DNA of 64,000 nucleotides. It comes from Candidatus Aalborgicola lynettensis. Lineage in GTDB: Bacteria; Pseudomonadota; Gammaproteobacteria; Burkholderiales; Burkholderiaceae_C. The translations under genes were made by a program, and so were the position numbers. The DNA is taken from the NCBI GenBank assembly GCA_016719405.1, contig JADJZE010000001.1, forward strand, positions 1 through 64,000, written 5' to 3'. The notes beneath the pieces were generated by a model. That model did no database searches and was not told where the DNA came from. It saw only the letters and a list, made by a program, of their open reading frames with translations. Below are positions 47,997 to 56,494 of the stretch, one piece after another. Position 1 is the stretch's first letter; the number at the start of each line of letters is the position of its first letter.

Positions 47997-48401
47997 AGCC
48001 TGCCGTTTTCGGCACACATTGTTTTGCTGTGAGAAGCTGGGTGTGCTGTCGGTAGTCAAAGTCATCATCGGTTTGATAACACGACGCAACTCCTTGGCTT
48101 TTTGAACCGTTGTTTTGATCGCTTTATGCGCGATAGGTGAAATTGTCATGTTGCTCAACATTGCCTAACAAGGTGAACTGGTGTGATTGGGGTTACGCAA
48201 GCGCGGTGGTATCCAGACAAATGCGGCAGACTGTTGTACGAACGATGCGTGAAGCATTCAGACGGGATTAGCGGCTAGATCCGTGTCAACGATTGCATTT
48301 CAGCATATTGGGTGGGTGCAGCAATAGTCCGTTCGGGCTATTGACGCGCTGCGGCGGGCACCCAAACCTCTCGCAGATCGGTGACTTCGGGGTGACAGTG
48401 T
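47997..48401. other. Intergenic stretch upstream of the NHL lipoprotein
   Basis: 405 bp between the lipoprotein start and the right-hand flavoprotein remnant. It should hold the lipoprotein promoter. I see no gene, repeat or RNA that I can support. Confidence 0.5.
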
Positions 48402-48735
48402 CCGCCTGCACATCGACGGCATCAAGGCCGGCATTCTGTACGAGCAGTTGTCCAAAGAGGCTATGGCCGACCCGGCGCAACTGGCTAGCGCCATCAAGGC
48501 GCTGCCCATCACCGTGTCCGCCACGCGCCCCATCGACGAGGCTATCAGCACCGCCGGTGGCGTGTTATTTGAGGTGCTCAACCAGGGCCTGATGCTGGAG
48601 CAACTACCCGGCGTGTTTTGCGCCGGTGAAATGCTGGACTGGGAAGCCCCCACGGGTGGCTACCTGCTGCAAGCCTGCTTTGCCAGCGGGCGCCGGGCGG
48701 GGCAGGGGGTGCTGGGGTTTTTGCAAGGCAAATAG
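48402..48735 (+). pseudogene. Remnant: second copy of the flavoprotein 3' end
   Basis: A 3' fragment of the HI0933-type flavoprotein gene. It is readable as IDGIKAGILYEQLSKEAMAD through MLDWEAPTGGYLLQACFASG to FLQGK-stop (TAG 48733-48735). It begins abruptly at CCGCCTGCACATCGA and matches 45516-45863 with a few amino-acid changes. No start or N-terminal FAD domain, so it cannot make the enzyme. A palindromic repeat follows directly. Confidence 0.88.
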
Positions 48736-48738
48736 GGC

Positions 48739-48792
48739 GTTTGCGCACGGTGGATGTGCGCGAAAAGCTATGAATTGTGTAGCAATTCCAGT
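48739..48792 (-). repeat. Dispersed palindromic repeat, copy 6
   Basis: GGGCGTTTGCGCACGGTGG, ATGTGCGCGAAAAGCTATGA and ATTGTGTAGCAATTCC, reverse orientation, directly after the flavoprotein remnant. Confidence 0.78.
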
Positions 48793-48843
48793 CGCATGAA
48801 GATACCGTGTGGCGCAGTTTCTGTCGAGCGGGCTCAATGTCAA

Positions 48844-49077
48844 TCAGTGCGTGGGTGCTTGTTGGTCTACCCCGTCCAGCCGGTCCAGAATGGCCAGCGC
48901 TTTGTGCATATCACCCGTGGCCGCCATGGCACGGAAATGGTTTTCGGTGTCCCAAGCCGCCAGTGCATGGGCGCTTAACTGCTCGACCAGCTTGTTCATG
49001 CTCAGGCCCCGGCTCTGCGCCAGCGATTTCAGCCGCTGCGCGGTGTCGTCGGGCAGCCGTATGGTCAAGGTGCTCAT
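48844..49077 (-). CDS. Ribbon-helix-helix antitoxin of PIN toxin
   Basis: 77-residue RHH-type protein: MSTLTIRLPDDTAQRLKSLA gives the DNA-binding ribbon and first helix, SRGLSMNKLVEQLSAHALAA the second helix. ATG 49077 overlaps the stop of the PIN gene (ATGA, 49074-49077) with GGAGGA at the right distance; an ATG at 49083 is too close to that site. Second gene of a toxin-first pair. Confidence 0.85.
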   Translation of the reverse strand: MSTLTIRLPDDTAQRLKSLAQSRGLSMNKLVEQLSAHALAAWDTENHFRAMAATGDMHKALAILDRLDGVDQQAPTH

Positions 49078-49493
49078 TTCCATTCCTCCAGGCATTGCGC
49101 GGGCGTGAGTACCCGCAAGTTTCCTAAACGCAATTCGCCACCGCGCAAGTCGCGCACATTGTGGGTCGCAATAATCGTCGCTCCACCGGCAAGCGCCAGT
49201 TCAATCAAATGGTTGTCACCCTCATCCGGTAAATTGGGTCGCCAGCCGTAATACACCGTAACCCAGCGACCCTGCTGGGCCATTGCAGCCAGTACCTGTC
49301 GCCGTTCTTCTGCGGTGGTGACATTGCCCCAAACCGGGCGATCCAGTAAATCCTGGTACTCCATCCACAAGGCATTTCCAAACAAGGGTTGCAAGTGTCC
49401 GCGCAATGTCTGGCGCAGCACAGCCCGGGATGCTCCGCCCTCCGATCGCAAACCCGCGACGAATACATTGGTGTCGATAACAACTGAAATCAT
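49074..49493 (-). CDS. PIN-domain toxin (putative ribonuclease)
   Basis: 139 residues of the PIN family of RNA-cleaving toxins. The acidic metal ligands are visible: MISVVIDTNVFVAGLRS (Asp7), MEYQDLL (Glu), and PDEGDNHLIELALAGGATII (Asp), followed by THNVRDL. Start ATG 49493 lies inside a 38-bp perfect palindrome; there is no ribosome-binding site upstream, so translation may be leaderless. Toxin-first order, with a 4-bp overlap to the RHH gene. Confidence 0.87.
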   Translation of the reverse strand: MISVVIDTNVFVAGLRSEGGASRAVLRQTLRGHLQPLFGNALWMEYQDLLDRPVWGNVTTAEERRQVLAAMAQQGRWVTVYYGWRPNLPDEGDNHLIELALAGGATIIATHNVRDLRGGELRLGNLRVLTPAQCLEEWK

Positions 49494-49524
49494 AGTGACA
49501 GCATATATGCTGTCACTATGATTT
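49487..49524. promoter_or_regulatory. 38-bp perfect palindrome across the PIN toxin start codon
   Basis: Each 19-bp half is AAATCATAGTGACAGCATA, and the second half is its exact reverse complement, with the centre TATA-like (GCATATATGC). It covers the toxin start codon at 49491-49493. Likely operator of the RHH/PIN complex and part of the promoter; as RNA it could also fold over the start. Confidence 0.8.
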
Positions 49525-49671
49525 GCAAGTTTGAGCGTTGCGCAATTAAGTGCGTGCACCTGAAGGCATTTGCAGGCACAGCACCAACTGCGTTCCCTGT
49601 GAAACGATCCAGAATGGGGCTCCCACAAATACCTCGCGCTACCAGTGCCACCCTGGGCGAACACCGTGCCG

Positions 49672-50715
49672 TCACAGCCATTCGCGCCACACCGCCAAGG
49701 CCACGGCCAGAATCACCGGGCCCAAAAACAGGCCCACCATGCCGAAAGCCGCCAGCCCGCCCAGTACGCCGAACAGCGCCAGAATGAAAGGCACATTGCT
49801 GGCCCTGGACAGCAGTATGGGCCGCACAATATTGTCCACCCACGACACCGCCAGCAGGCCCCACAGCAGCAAGCCGATGCCCGCGCTGGTCTGGCCGGTG
49901 AATAGCAGCCACACCCCGGCCGAGCCCCATACCAGCGGTGTGCCAAATGGAATCAACGCAATCAGCACCGTGACGGCGGCCAGCGTGGCCGGTGCCGGCA
50001 AGCCTGCCACCCAGTACCCCAGGCCGGCCACCAAGCCTTGCACAATGGCGGTGAGCACAATGCCGTACACCACGGCCCGCGTGGTATCGCCCACGGCCTG
50101 CACATAGCCCTCGGCCCGCTCACCCAGCACGCTGCGCAACGCGGTGCGTGCCTGCTGCAACAGACTCAGCCCATGCAGGTACACAAAAAACAGCGTCAGC
50201 AGCGCAAACCCCAGTTTGATCAGGTTTTTGCCAAGCCCGCCCAACAAGGACCACACATGGGCATCCACACTGCCGATCAAAGCCTTGAGTTCCGTTTTCC
50301 AGCGCTGCGGCTCGGCCAGCATGGCCTGCAGCCACGTGGATAGATCATCGCCAACAATGGGCAAGGAGGCCACAAAGGCCGGTACCCGCAGGCGCCCGGC
50401 CGCCATTTCGGTGGCCAGATGATCGGCCAGCACGGCCGCATCGGCCTGCAACAGCAGCAGCAACCACAGCAAGGGCACCACCACCAGCGCCGCCATCAAC
50501 AGCGTCATGGCCAATGCGGTGAGCCAGGCCCGCCCCCTGGCCAGATGCAGCAAGCGGATATACAAAGGCCAGGAGGCAAAGGCCAAAATGCCCGCCCACA
50601 GCATGGATACGACAAACGGCTCCAGCACCACCACCACGGCGCCACCCAGCAAAGCCACAAACAAACCCAGCACAATGAGCCGGATGGTTTCCAAGTGCAT
50701 AGGTTGGCCCTTCAT
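49672..50715 (-). CDS. AI-2E family transporter (PerM-like)
   Basis: Inner-membrane protein of the AI-2E/PerM family, about seven or eight hydrophobic segments. LIVLGLFVALLGGAVVVVLE starts the membrane part; LTAIVQGLVAGLGYWVAGLP, IALIPFGTPLVWGSAGVWLL and SWVDNIVRPILLSRASNVPF are the conserved C-terminal blocks. Start ATG 50715 overlaps the DUF4112 stop by 4 bp. 347 residues. The substrate of most members is unknown. Between it and the PIN gene lie about 150 bp without features apart from the palindrome. Confidence 0.9.
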   Translation of the reverse strand: MKGQPMHLETIRLIVLGLFVALLGGAVVVVLEPFVVSMLWAGILAFASWPLYIRLLHLARGRAWLTALAMTLLMAALVVVPLLWLLLLLQADAAVLADHLATEMAAGRLRVPAFVASLPIVGDDLSTWLQAMLAEPQRWKTELKALIGSVDAHVWSLLGGLGKNLIKLGFALLTLFFVYLHGLSLLQQARTALRSVLGERAEGYVQAVGDTTRAVVYGIVLTAIVQGLVAGLGYWVAGLPAPATLAAVTVLIALIPFGTPLVWGSAGVWLLFTGQTSAGIGLLLWGLLAVSWVDNIVRPILLSRASNVPFILALFGVLGGLAAFGMVGLFLGPVILAVALAVWREWL

Positions 50716-51194
50716 ATCAAACAATTCCAGGCCCAGCGCAGAAGCAATGCGCAGAGCACCGTCAACACCGCCATCAACACGACCCAAGCCAGTGCCAGCA
50801 CGGCAAACAGGCGCCGGCTGGTGGTGGCCGTGGCGGCGGGCTGGTCGAGGTAGCCTTCCAGCAGGCTGATATTGCGCTGATTGGCTTTCCAGGCGGCATC
50901 AAACACATCACCTGCCAGCGGCACCAGGCCAATCAAACCCTCTATCGCGATGTTCAGCAGCATGCGCGCCAGCACGCTGAGCGGCGCCCGCAAGCGGGCT
51001 GCTTGCAGCACGATATAACCGGAAAGCAGCAGGCCCAGCACATCGCCCAGAAACGGGACCAGGCCCACAATGGCATCTGCGCCAATGCGAAAGCCGCCGG
51101 GCAGGCGAATGGAGCTGTCCAGCCACCAGGCCAGCGCCTTGAGCTTCTGTCTGGTGGTGTCCGGGTTCACCGGTTTTTGGATCAAATCGGCCAT
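50712..51194 (-). CDS. DUF4112 membrane protein
   Basis: 160 residues with DSSIRLPGGFRIGADAIVGL, VPFLGDVLGLLLSGYIVLQA and IGLVPLAGDVFDAAWKANQR, the signature of DUF4112, and a C-terminal TM helix (FAVLALAWVVLMAVLTVLCA). Function unknown. It is coupled to the AI-2E gene by a 4-bp overlap. A palindromic repeat overlaps its first codons (51189-51240). Confidence 0.88.
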   Translation of the reverse strand: MADLIQKPVNPDTTRQKLKALAWWLDSSIRLPGGFRIGADAIVGLVPFLGDVLGLLLSGYIVLQAARLRAPLSVLARMLLNIAIEGLIGLVPLAGDVFDAAWKANQRNISLLEGYLDQPAATATTSRRLFAVLALAWVVLMAVLTVLCALLLRWAWNCLI

Positions 51195-51240
51195 TTGCGC
51201 ATGCTGGATGTGCGCAAGCAGCTATCAAAACGATAGTGCC
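51189..51240 (-). repeat. Dispersed palindromic repeat, copy 7
   Basis: GGCCATTTGCGCATGCTGG, ATGTGCGCAAGCAGCTATCA and AAACGATAGTGCC, reverse orientation; it abuts and slightly overlaps the DUF4112 start, so it forms that gene's 5' untranslated region. Confidence 0.8.
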
Positions 51241-51256
51241 TGCGCTGCCCTGCAGC

Positions 51257-52897
51257 TTAAGCCGTTGCCAGGCTGACGGCTTCAGCCGGTGCTTTTTTGA
51301 CCGCCGCTGGTTTGGCGGACACGGCTTTCACGGGCTTGGCCTTTGCCGCCGCCGAAGGGGCGGCAGGCTTGGCACTGGCTTTGGCCGTGCGGGCTTTTAC
51401 CGGCGCGGCTTGGGGCTTGCTGGCCTTGACCGCCTTGTTTGCGCTGGCTGTTTTTGCCGCTTTGGCGTCCTTCTTGGTGGCCTTGGCGGCACCCGGCAAA
51501 AACGCGGCTTCCAGTTCGGCCAGCGCATCGGCGGTGTACACCGCCAGGCGCTGCATGCTGGGCATGGACGAGTGGCAGCCGGTAAAGCCGAAGTTCATGA
51601 ACCCGGCGTAGCTTTGGCAGGTAATGTTGAGTGCCTGGCCGTGGGTGATGATGGAGGCCGGGTAGGTGGCCACCATTTCGGCACCGCGGAAGAACAGCGG
51701 TTTGTCGGGGCCGGGCACGTTGGAGATGGTGATGTTGAACATGGGCCGTGTGCGCCCGCCAATGCCGGTGAGCAGGGTCAGGATGGTGGGGGCCATCAGC
51801 AGCATGGTGTACTGCGTCATGGCCTGGCGTGGCAGGCTTTGCACGTGTTCTTTGGCGCGGTGTACGGATTCACGTATCGCTTCCAGGCGGGTGCGCACAT
51901 CGGCCTGATCGGTGCCCAGGGTAGAGACGATGAAGGTGATGGCGTTGCCGTTACCCTCGTCGTCCTTGGGGCGCACCGAGACCGGAATGCCTGCGGTCAG
52001 CGACTTGTCGGGCAGGCTGTTGCGTTCGGCCAGAAAGCGGCGCAAGGCAGCGCCACACATGGCCAGCACGATGTCGTTGAGGGTGCAGTCGGCCGCGTGG
52101 GCCAGTTCTTTCATGCGTTGCAGCGAAAACTGCTGGGTGGCAAAGCGGCGTTTTTCGCGCACGCGGCCATTGAGTACCGACAGAGGCGCCTCAAAGGGCA
52201 GTGCCATGCTGTGCTGCGGTTTGACGGCGTTTTTGACCAGCTTGCCAAAGGCCATGACCAATTGGGGGATCGAGTTGGCCTGCATGCGCAGGTCCTCGAT
52301 TGCGCCTGCAATGGCGTGCGTGACGGTGGGCATAAGCGCCTCATGCGTCTTGGGGGGGCGGGCTTTGGGTTCTTTGCCGGTGGCCCAGAACGGGGGCAGG
52401 CTCAGGCTGTGTTCGCGGTCGGTGGACATACCCTGCTGCAGCAGTTTGACGCCACTGATGCCGTCAATCAGCGAGTGGTGCATCTTGATGAACAGCGCAA
52501 AGCGATTGCCCTCCAGGCCTTCGATGATGGTGCACTCCCATGGCGGGCGCGTCAGGTCGATGGGGGTGCTTTGCAGGCGCCCCACCAGTTCGCCCAGTTC
52601 ACGCTCACCACCCGGCCAGGGCAGCGCAGCATGGCGTACGTGGTATTCCAGATCGATGTTGTCGTCCTGCACCCAGTTGCGCAGCGGGTTTTTGCTGAAC
52701 GAGGGTTGCAGGCGCAGGTTCCAGGGCGGTGTGAACTGGCGGTGGCCGCGAAACTCCGCCATCATTTCGCGCATGAAATTCTGGCCCGCGTTGGCAGGCA
52801 GTTTGAATTGCAGCAGGCCGCCGACGTGGTTGGGGGTGGCGCGCGATTCGGTCACGGTCCAGGCGGCGTCCAGGGGATTGAGGCGAATGGTTTTCAT
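51257..52897 (-). CDS. Wax ester synthase/diacylglycerol acyltransferase with Lys/Ala-rich tail
   Basis: Makes wax esters and/or triacylglycerol from acyl-CoA. Catalytic HHxxxDG is present in KMHHSLIDGISG (about residue 139); PLDAAWTVTESRATPNHVGG begins the protein and LNDIVLAMCGAALRRFLAER, TISNVPGPDKPLFFRGAEM follow the family. After about residue 465 an 80-residue tail rich in Lys, Ala and Pro (KKDAKAAKTASANKAVKASK) resembles histone H1 or AlgP tails and is unusual for this enzyme. Start ATG 52897; 546 residues. Last gene of the operon from the PHP gene. Confidence 0.9.
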   Translation of the reverse strand: MKTIRLNPLDAAWTVTESRATPNHVGGLLQFKLPANAGQNFMREMMAEFRGHRQFTPPWNLRLQPSFSKNPLRNWVQDDNIDLEYHVRHAALPWPGGERELGELVGRLQSTPIDLTRPPWECTIIEGLEGNRFALFIKMHHSLIDGISGVKLLQQGMSTDREHSLSLPPFWATGKEPKARPPKTHEALMPTVTHAIAGAIEDLRMQANSIPQLVMAFGKLVKNAVKPQHSMALPFEAPLSVLNGRVREKRRFATQQFSLQRMKELAHAADCTLNDIVLAMCGAALRRFLAERNSLPDKSLTAGIPVSVRPKDDEGNGNAITFIVSTLGTDQADVRTRLEAIRESVHRAKEHVQSLPRQAMTQYTMLLMAPTILTLLTGIGGRTRPMFNITISNVPGPDKPLFFRGAEMVATYPASIITHGQALNITCQSYAGFMNFGFTGCHSSMPSMQRLAVYTADALAELEAAFLPGAAKATKKDAKAAKTASANKAVKASKPQAAPVKARTAKASAKPAAPSAAAKAKPVKAVSAKPAAVKKAPAEAVSLATA

Positions 52898-52935
52898 GGT
52901 TTGGGAGTGGGTTGAAAAAGTCGTGTGGTGTTGTA

Positions 52936-54237
52936 TCACGCGTTGGCGGCGGCCATGTCGGCCAGGGTGGCGGCTACGGCGGCGTGCGCCGCAGCATCCA
53001 GCGGCTCCAGTTCGTTCGCCAGTGCGCGCAGGGCGGTGTCGCCTTGTTGCTGCAGCTGGGCAATGCGCTGCCCGGCGACTTGGGGTGACGCATAGGCCCT
53101 GCTTTGCAGCAGCACATCGCCCTGGGCGCCGACCAGTTTGAAATAAAACTGGCCGTCTTTCTCGCGGTATTGCTTGAATGCCGCCACCGCAGCCTTGCTG
53201 GTTTTGGTGCGGGTTACATCCGCAGTCGCACCAACAAGGCTGCGCAAGCCCACGGCTTGGCGCAGGCGGCCCATGAAAGGCATGGAAATCTGGCGGGCTT
53301 TGGCGGCACCTTTTTGCAGGATGGCTTCAATGCGTTCCGGGTTGTGGATGAGCGCTTCGTAGGCGTCCCGCATGGGCGCAATTTCGCGGTCAATGCGCTC
53401 GAAAAGCAGATCTTTTGCCTCGCCCCAGGCAATACCGTTGGCATAGGCCTGGCGCAGGGCCTGGGTTTCGGCCTCGCTGGCAAAGGCCTGGTAAATCTGG
53501 AACAGGGCCGAGCCTTCGGTGTCTTTGGCTTCACCCGGTGCGCGCGAGTCGGTCTTGATGCCGGCAATCAGCTTTTTGAGTTGTTCGCGTGGTGCGAACA
53601 GGGGAATGGTGTTGTCGTAGCTCTTGCTCATCTTGCGGCCATCCAGACCCGGCAGGGTGGCAACCGATTCTTCAATCACGGCCTGGGGCGGCACAAAGTG
53701 TTCGCCATAGCGGTGGTTGAAACTGTTGGCCATGTCGCGCGCCATCTCAATGTGCTGTACCTGGTCGCGCCCCACCGGCACCTTGTGGGCGTTGAACATC
53801 AAAATGTCGGCGCCCATGAGCACCGGGTACATGAACAGCCCCACGTTCACATCGGCATCGGGGTCGGCATTGGCGGCAGTGTTTTTGTCCACGGCGGCTT
53901 TGTAGGCGTGGGCGCGGTTGAGCACGCCCTTGCCGGTCACGCAGGTCAAAAACCAGGTCAGCTCCGGAATTTCGGGTACGTCGGACTGGCGGTAAAACAC
54001 CACGCGCTGCGGATCCAGTCCGCAGGCCAGCCAGCTGGCGGCAATTTCCAGTGTGGAGCGCTGGATGCGGGCTGGTTCGTCAATCTTGATCAGGGCGTGG
54101 TAGTCGGCCAAAAAGTAGTAGCTTTCCACGTCCGGCGCCTGGCTGGCGCGCACCGAGGGGCGAATGGAGCCGACGTAGTTGCCCAGATGGGGCGTGCCGG
54201 AGGTGGTGATGCCGGTGAGGAAGCGGGTGGGGTGCAT
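52936..54237 (-). CDS. trpS: Tryptophan-tRNA ligase with DUF1508-like C-terminal domain
   Basis: Charges tRNA-Trp. Class I motifs: TSGTPHLGNYVGSI (HIGH type) near residue 10 and GRKMSKSYDNTIPLF (KMSKS) near 200. MHPTRFLTGITTSGTPHLGN at ATG 54237 is the start; longer open sequence upstream belongs to another frame's gene. Residues about 345-395 (REKDGQFYFKLVGAQGDVLL) resemble a single DUF1508/YegP unit, giving 433 residues rather than about 335. 39 bp upstream of the WS/DGAT gene. Confidence 0.95.
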   Translation of the reverse strand: MHPTRFLTGITTSGTPHLGNYVGSIRPSVRASQAPDVESYYFLADYHALIKIDEPARIQRSTLEIAASWLACGLDPQRVVFYRQSDVPEIPELTWFLTCVTGKGVLNRAHAYKAAVDKNTAANADPDADVNVGLFMYPVLMGADILMFNAHKVPVGRDQVQHIEMARDMANSFNHRYGEHFVPPQAVIEESVATLPGLDGRKMSKSYDNTIPLFAPREQLKKLIAGIKTDSRAPGEAKDTEGSALFQIYQAFASEAETQALRQAYANGIAWGEAKDLLFERIDREIAPMRDAYEALIHNPERIEAILQKGAAKARQISMPFMGRLRQAVGLRSLVGATADVTRTKTSKAAVAAFKQYREKDGQFYFKLVGAQGDVLLQSRAYASPQVAGQRIAQLQQQGDTALRALANELEPLDAAAHAAVAATLADMAAANA

Positions 54238-54280
54238 GGGGGTGGGGATGCTGAAGGCAAATAAGGGTAGTGGGGGCAGC

Positions 54281-54949
54281 TTAGCGGGCCAGGGCCGCAA
54301 ACGGGTACAAAAGCAGATCGAGCAGCCCAAAAGTGAGTGCCATGACGGGTTGCATCCACAGCGTGTTGACCAGGCCCATGATGACCAGCGCCATGACGAT
54401 GAAGAACCCCCAGGGCTCGACCTTGGATACCGCAACGGCTTGTTGGTAAGGCAGCAAGCCCACCAGAATGCGCCCGCCATCGAGTGGCGGCAGCGGGAAC
54501 AGGTTGAACGCAAACATCACCACGTTGACCAAAATACCGGCCTCGCACATTTTGAGGAAAAAAGGTTCGCTCACGCCCATGCCGTGTAGCAGGTACATGC
54601 TGGCCCCCCATAACACCGCTTGGAAAAGGTTGGCGCCGGGGCCTGCCAGGGCCACCCACACCATGTCGCGTTTGGGGTTGCGCAGGCTGCCAAAACGCAC
54701 TGGCACGGGTTTGGCGTAGCCAAACAGGAAGGCCCCCGAGGTGGCAAAGTACAGCAGCAGGGGCATGAGGATGGTGCCCACGGGGTCGATGTGGGGCACC
54801 GGGTTGAGGGTGACGCGGCCCAGTTGCCAGGCGGTTTTGTCGCCCAGGTGGTAGGCCGCAAAGCCGTGCGCAGCCTCGTGTGCGGTGATGGCAAACAGCA
54901 CCGGTAGGGCGTAAATGGCCACGGTTTGAATCAGGTGATTGATGTCCAC
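54281..54949 (-). CDS. Site-2 protease family (M50) metalloprotease
   Basis: Intramembrane zinc protease. HEAAH (residues about 24-28) in TAHEAAHGFAAYHLGDKTAW and the third-ligand motif NLFPLPPLDGGRILVGLLP are present, with about five TM segments. 222 residues, the small bare form without PDZ. It lies in the PHP-YciO-M50-trpS operon, an arrangement common in betaproteobacteria. Substrate unknown. Confidence 0.93.
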   Translation of the reverse strand: MDINHLIQTVAIYALPVLFAITAHEAAHGFAAYHLGDKTAWQLGRVTLNPVPHIDPVGTILMPLLLYFATSGAFLFGYAKPVPVRFGSLRNPKRDMVWVALAGPGANLFQAVLWGASMYLLHGMGVSEPFFLKMCEAGILVNVVMFAFNLFPLPPLDGGRILVGLLPYQQAVAVSKVEPWGFFIVMALVIMGLVNTLWMQPVMALTFGLLDLLLYPFAALAR

Positions 54950-54989
54950 GGTGGGGAGTTCCAGGGTTCGGGTAGGGCAGTGAATGGGC

Positions 54990-55613
54990 CTATAGGCCCA
55001 GGCGGGTCACATCGCCGCGGCCCAGGCGCAGGACTTCGGGCACACCGTCGGTGAGGTCGATTACGGTCGTTGGTTGCAGCGGGCAGGCACCGGCGTCCAG
55101 CACGGCGGCAATGCTGTGCTCGTAACGCGCGCGAATCTCGTCCGGGTCGTTCAAGGGATCAGTTTCGTTGACAGGGATCAGGGTGGTGGCCAGCAGCGGG
55201 GCGCCGTGCAGTTCCAGCAGGGCTTGCAGCACTTTGTGCTCGGGCAGGCGCAGGCCAATGGTTTTGCGTGACGGGTGGCTCAGGCGCCGGGGCACTTCTT
55301 TGCTGGCTTCCAGGATAAAGGTGTAGGGCCCGGGCGTGGCGGATTTGAGCAGCCGGTACTGGGCGTTGTCCACCCGCGCGTAGTTGGCCAGTTCACTCAG
55401 ATCGCGGCACAGCAGGGTCAGGTGGTGCCTGTCGTCCACGCCCCGAATACGGCGCAGGCTGTCGGCTGCGGCCTTGTCATCCACATGGCAAACCAGGGCG
55501 TAGCTGGAGTCGGTGGGTACGGCCAGGATATGGCCTTTTTCCAGCATCGCTACGGCCTGTTTGAGCAGGCGGGGCTGGGGGTTGTCGGGGTGGAGTTCGA
55601 AATATTGCGCCAT
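54990..55613 (-). CDS. YciO/Sua5/YrdC family protein
   Basis: Related to threonylcarbamoyl-AMP synthase, which makes the t6A modification of tRNA. PTDSSYALVCHVDDKAAADS, RRIRGVDDRHHLTLLCRDLS, SATPGPYTFILEASKEVPRR and TIGLRLPEHKVLQALLELHG match the YciO subgroup. 207 residues; real TsaC/Sua5 activity of YciO is uncertain. ATG 55613 follows the PHP stop by 4 bp. Confidence 0.92.
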   Translation of the reverse strand: MAQYFELHPDNPQPRLLKQAVAMLEKGHILAVPTDSSYALVCHVDDKAAADSLRRIRGVDDRHHLTLLCRDLSELANYARVDNAQYRLLKSATPGPYTFILEASKEVPRRLSHPSRKTIGLRLPEHKVLQALLELHGAPLLATTLIPVNETDPLNDPDEIRARYEHSIAAVLDAGACPLQPTTVIDLTDGVPEVLRLGRGDVTRLGL

Positions 55614-55617
55614 GGAT

Positions 55618-56472
55618 TTATTGAATGCGCGAAGCCAATAGTTCCCACACGGGGGTCAGGTTGCCGGGCAACAGGGGCAGGGTGCCGAGTTCAGTGTGGC
55701 TCTCGTCGGGGCTGTGAAAGTCGCTGCCGCGCGACGCGGCCAAACCGAATTCACGCGCCATGTCGGCGTAGGTGACGTACTCTGCGGCGGAGTGGCTGCC
55801 AGTGACCACCTCCACGCCGCCGCCGCCCAGGGCCTTGAATTCGGTGAACAGCGCAAATTCTTCGTTGGGGGTGAACTTGTAGCGCGCCGGGTGGGCAATG
55901 ATGGCCATGCCGCCGGCACCGGTGATCCAGCCCACGGCGTCTTTCAGGCTGGCCCAGCGGTGCGGCACAAAGCCGGGTTTGCCTTCCGTCAGGTATTTGC
56001 GGAACACTTCATTGGTCTCTTTGCATACGCCGGTTTCCACCAGAAAGCGGGCAAAGTGGGTGCGTGAAATCAGTTCGGGGTTGCCCACGTACTTGAGCGC
56101 GCCCTCGTAGGCGCCTTTAATGCCGACTTGGGCCAGTCCATCGGACATTTCCTGTGCCCGCTCTTCGCGCCCACCACGGGTTTGGCGCAAGCCTTGCACC
56201 AGCGCCGCATCGTCGGGGTCAAAACCCAGGCCAACGATGTGCACGGTTTGCCCAATAAAGGTGACGGAAATTTCGGTGCCGCAGAGGTAGCGCATGCCGT
56301 GTGCCTTGGCGGCGGCGGCGGCGCGGTGTTGGCCCCCCACCTCGTCGTGGTCGGTCAGGGCCCAGAGCTCGACGCCGTTGGCAGCGGCCCGCTCTGCCAG
56401 GGCTTCGGGGGTGAGGGTGCCGTCGGAGACAACGGAATGGCAATGGAGGTCGGCGTTCAGGAGGTGGTTCAC
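55618..56472 (-). CDS. PHP-domain phosphoesterase (RNase AM/TrpH-like)
   Basis: Metal-dependent phosphoesterase; the E. coli homologue (YciV/TrpH) removes 5' nucleotides from RNA and 3',5'-bisphosphonucleotides. Metal ligands: ADLHCHSVVSDGTLTPEALA, ALTDHDEVGGQH, GTEISV, IIAHPARY and RGSDFHSPDESHTELG. GTG start at 56472 gives MNHLLNADLHCHS; no ATG is available. 284 residues. First gene of a five-gene operon. Confidence 0.92.
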   Translation of the reverse strand: MNHLLNADLHCHSVVSDGTLTPEALAERAAANGVELWALTDHDEVGGQHRAAAAAKAHGMRYLCGTEISVTFIGQTVHIVGLGFDPDDAALVQGLRQTRGGREERAQEMSDGLAQVGIKGAYEGALKYVGNPELISRTHFARFLVETGVCKETNEVFRKYLTEGKPGFVPHRWASLKDAVGWITGAGGMAIIAHPARYKFTPNEEFALFTEFKALGGGGVEVVTGSHSAAEYVTYADMAREFGLAASRGSDFHSPDESHTELGTLPLLPGNLTPVWELLASRIQ

Positions 56473-56494
56473 CCGGCTATTTTAGGTGCTTGGG

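Noticed and set aside
46125..48032. Long plus-strand open frame across the NHL lipoprotein gene
   Set aside because: Antisense shadow; the minus strand has a signal peptide, lipobox and repeats.
48155..48175. Integron attC-like core (GCCTAAC) near the lipoprotein
   Set aside because: No matching GTTRRRY partner at a suitable distance and no integrase.
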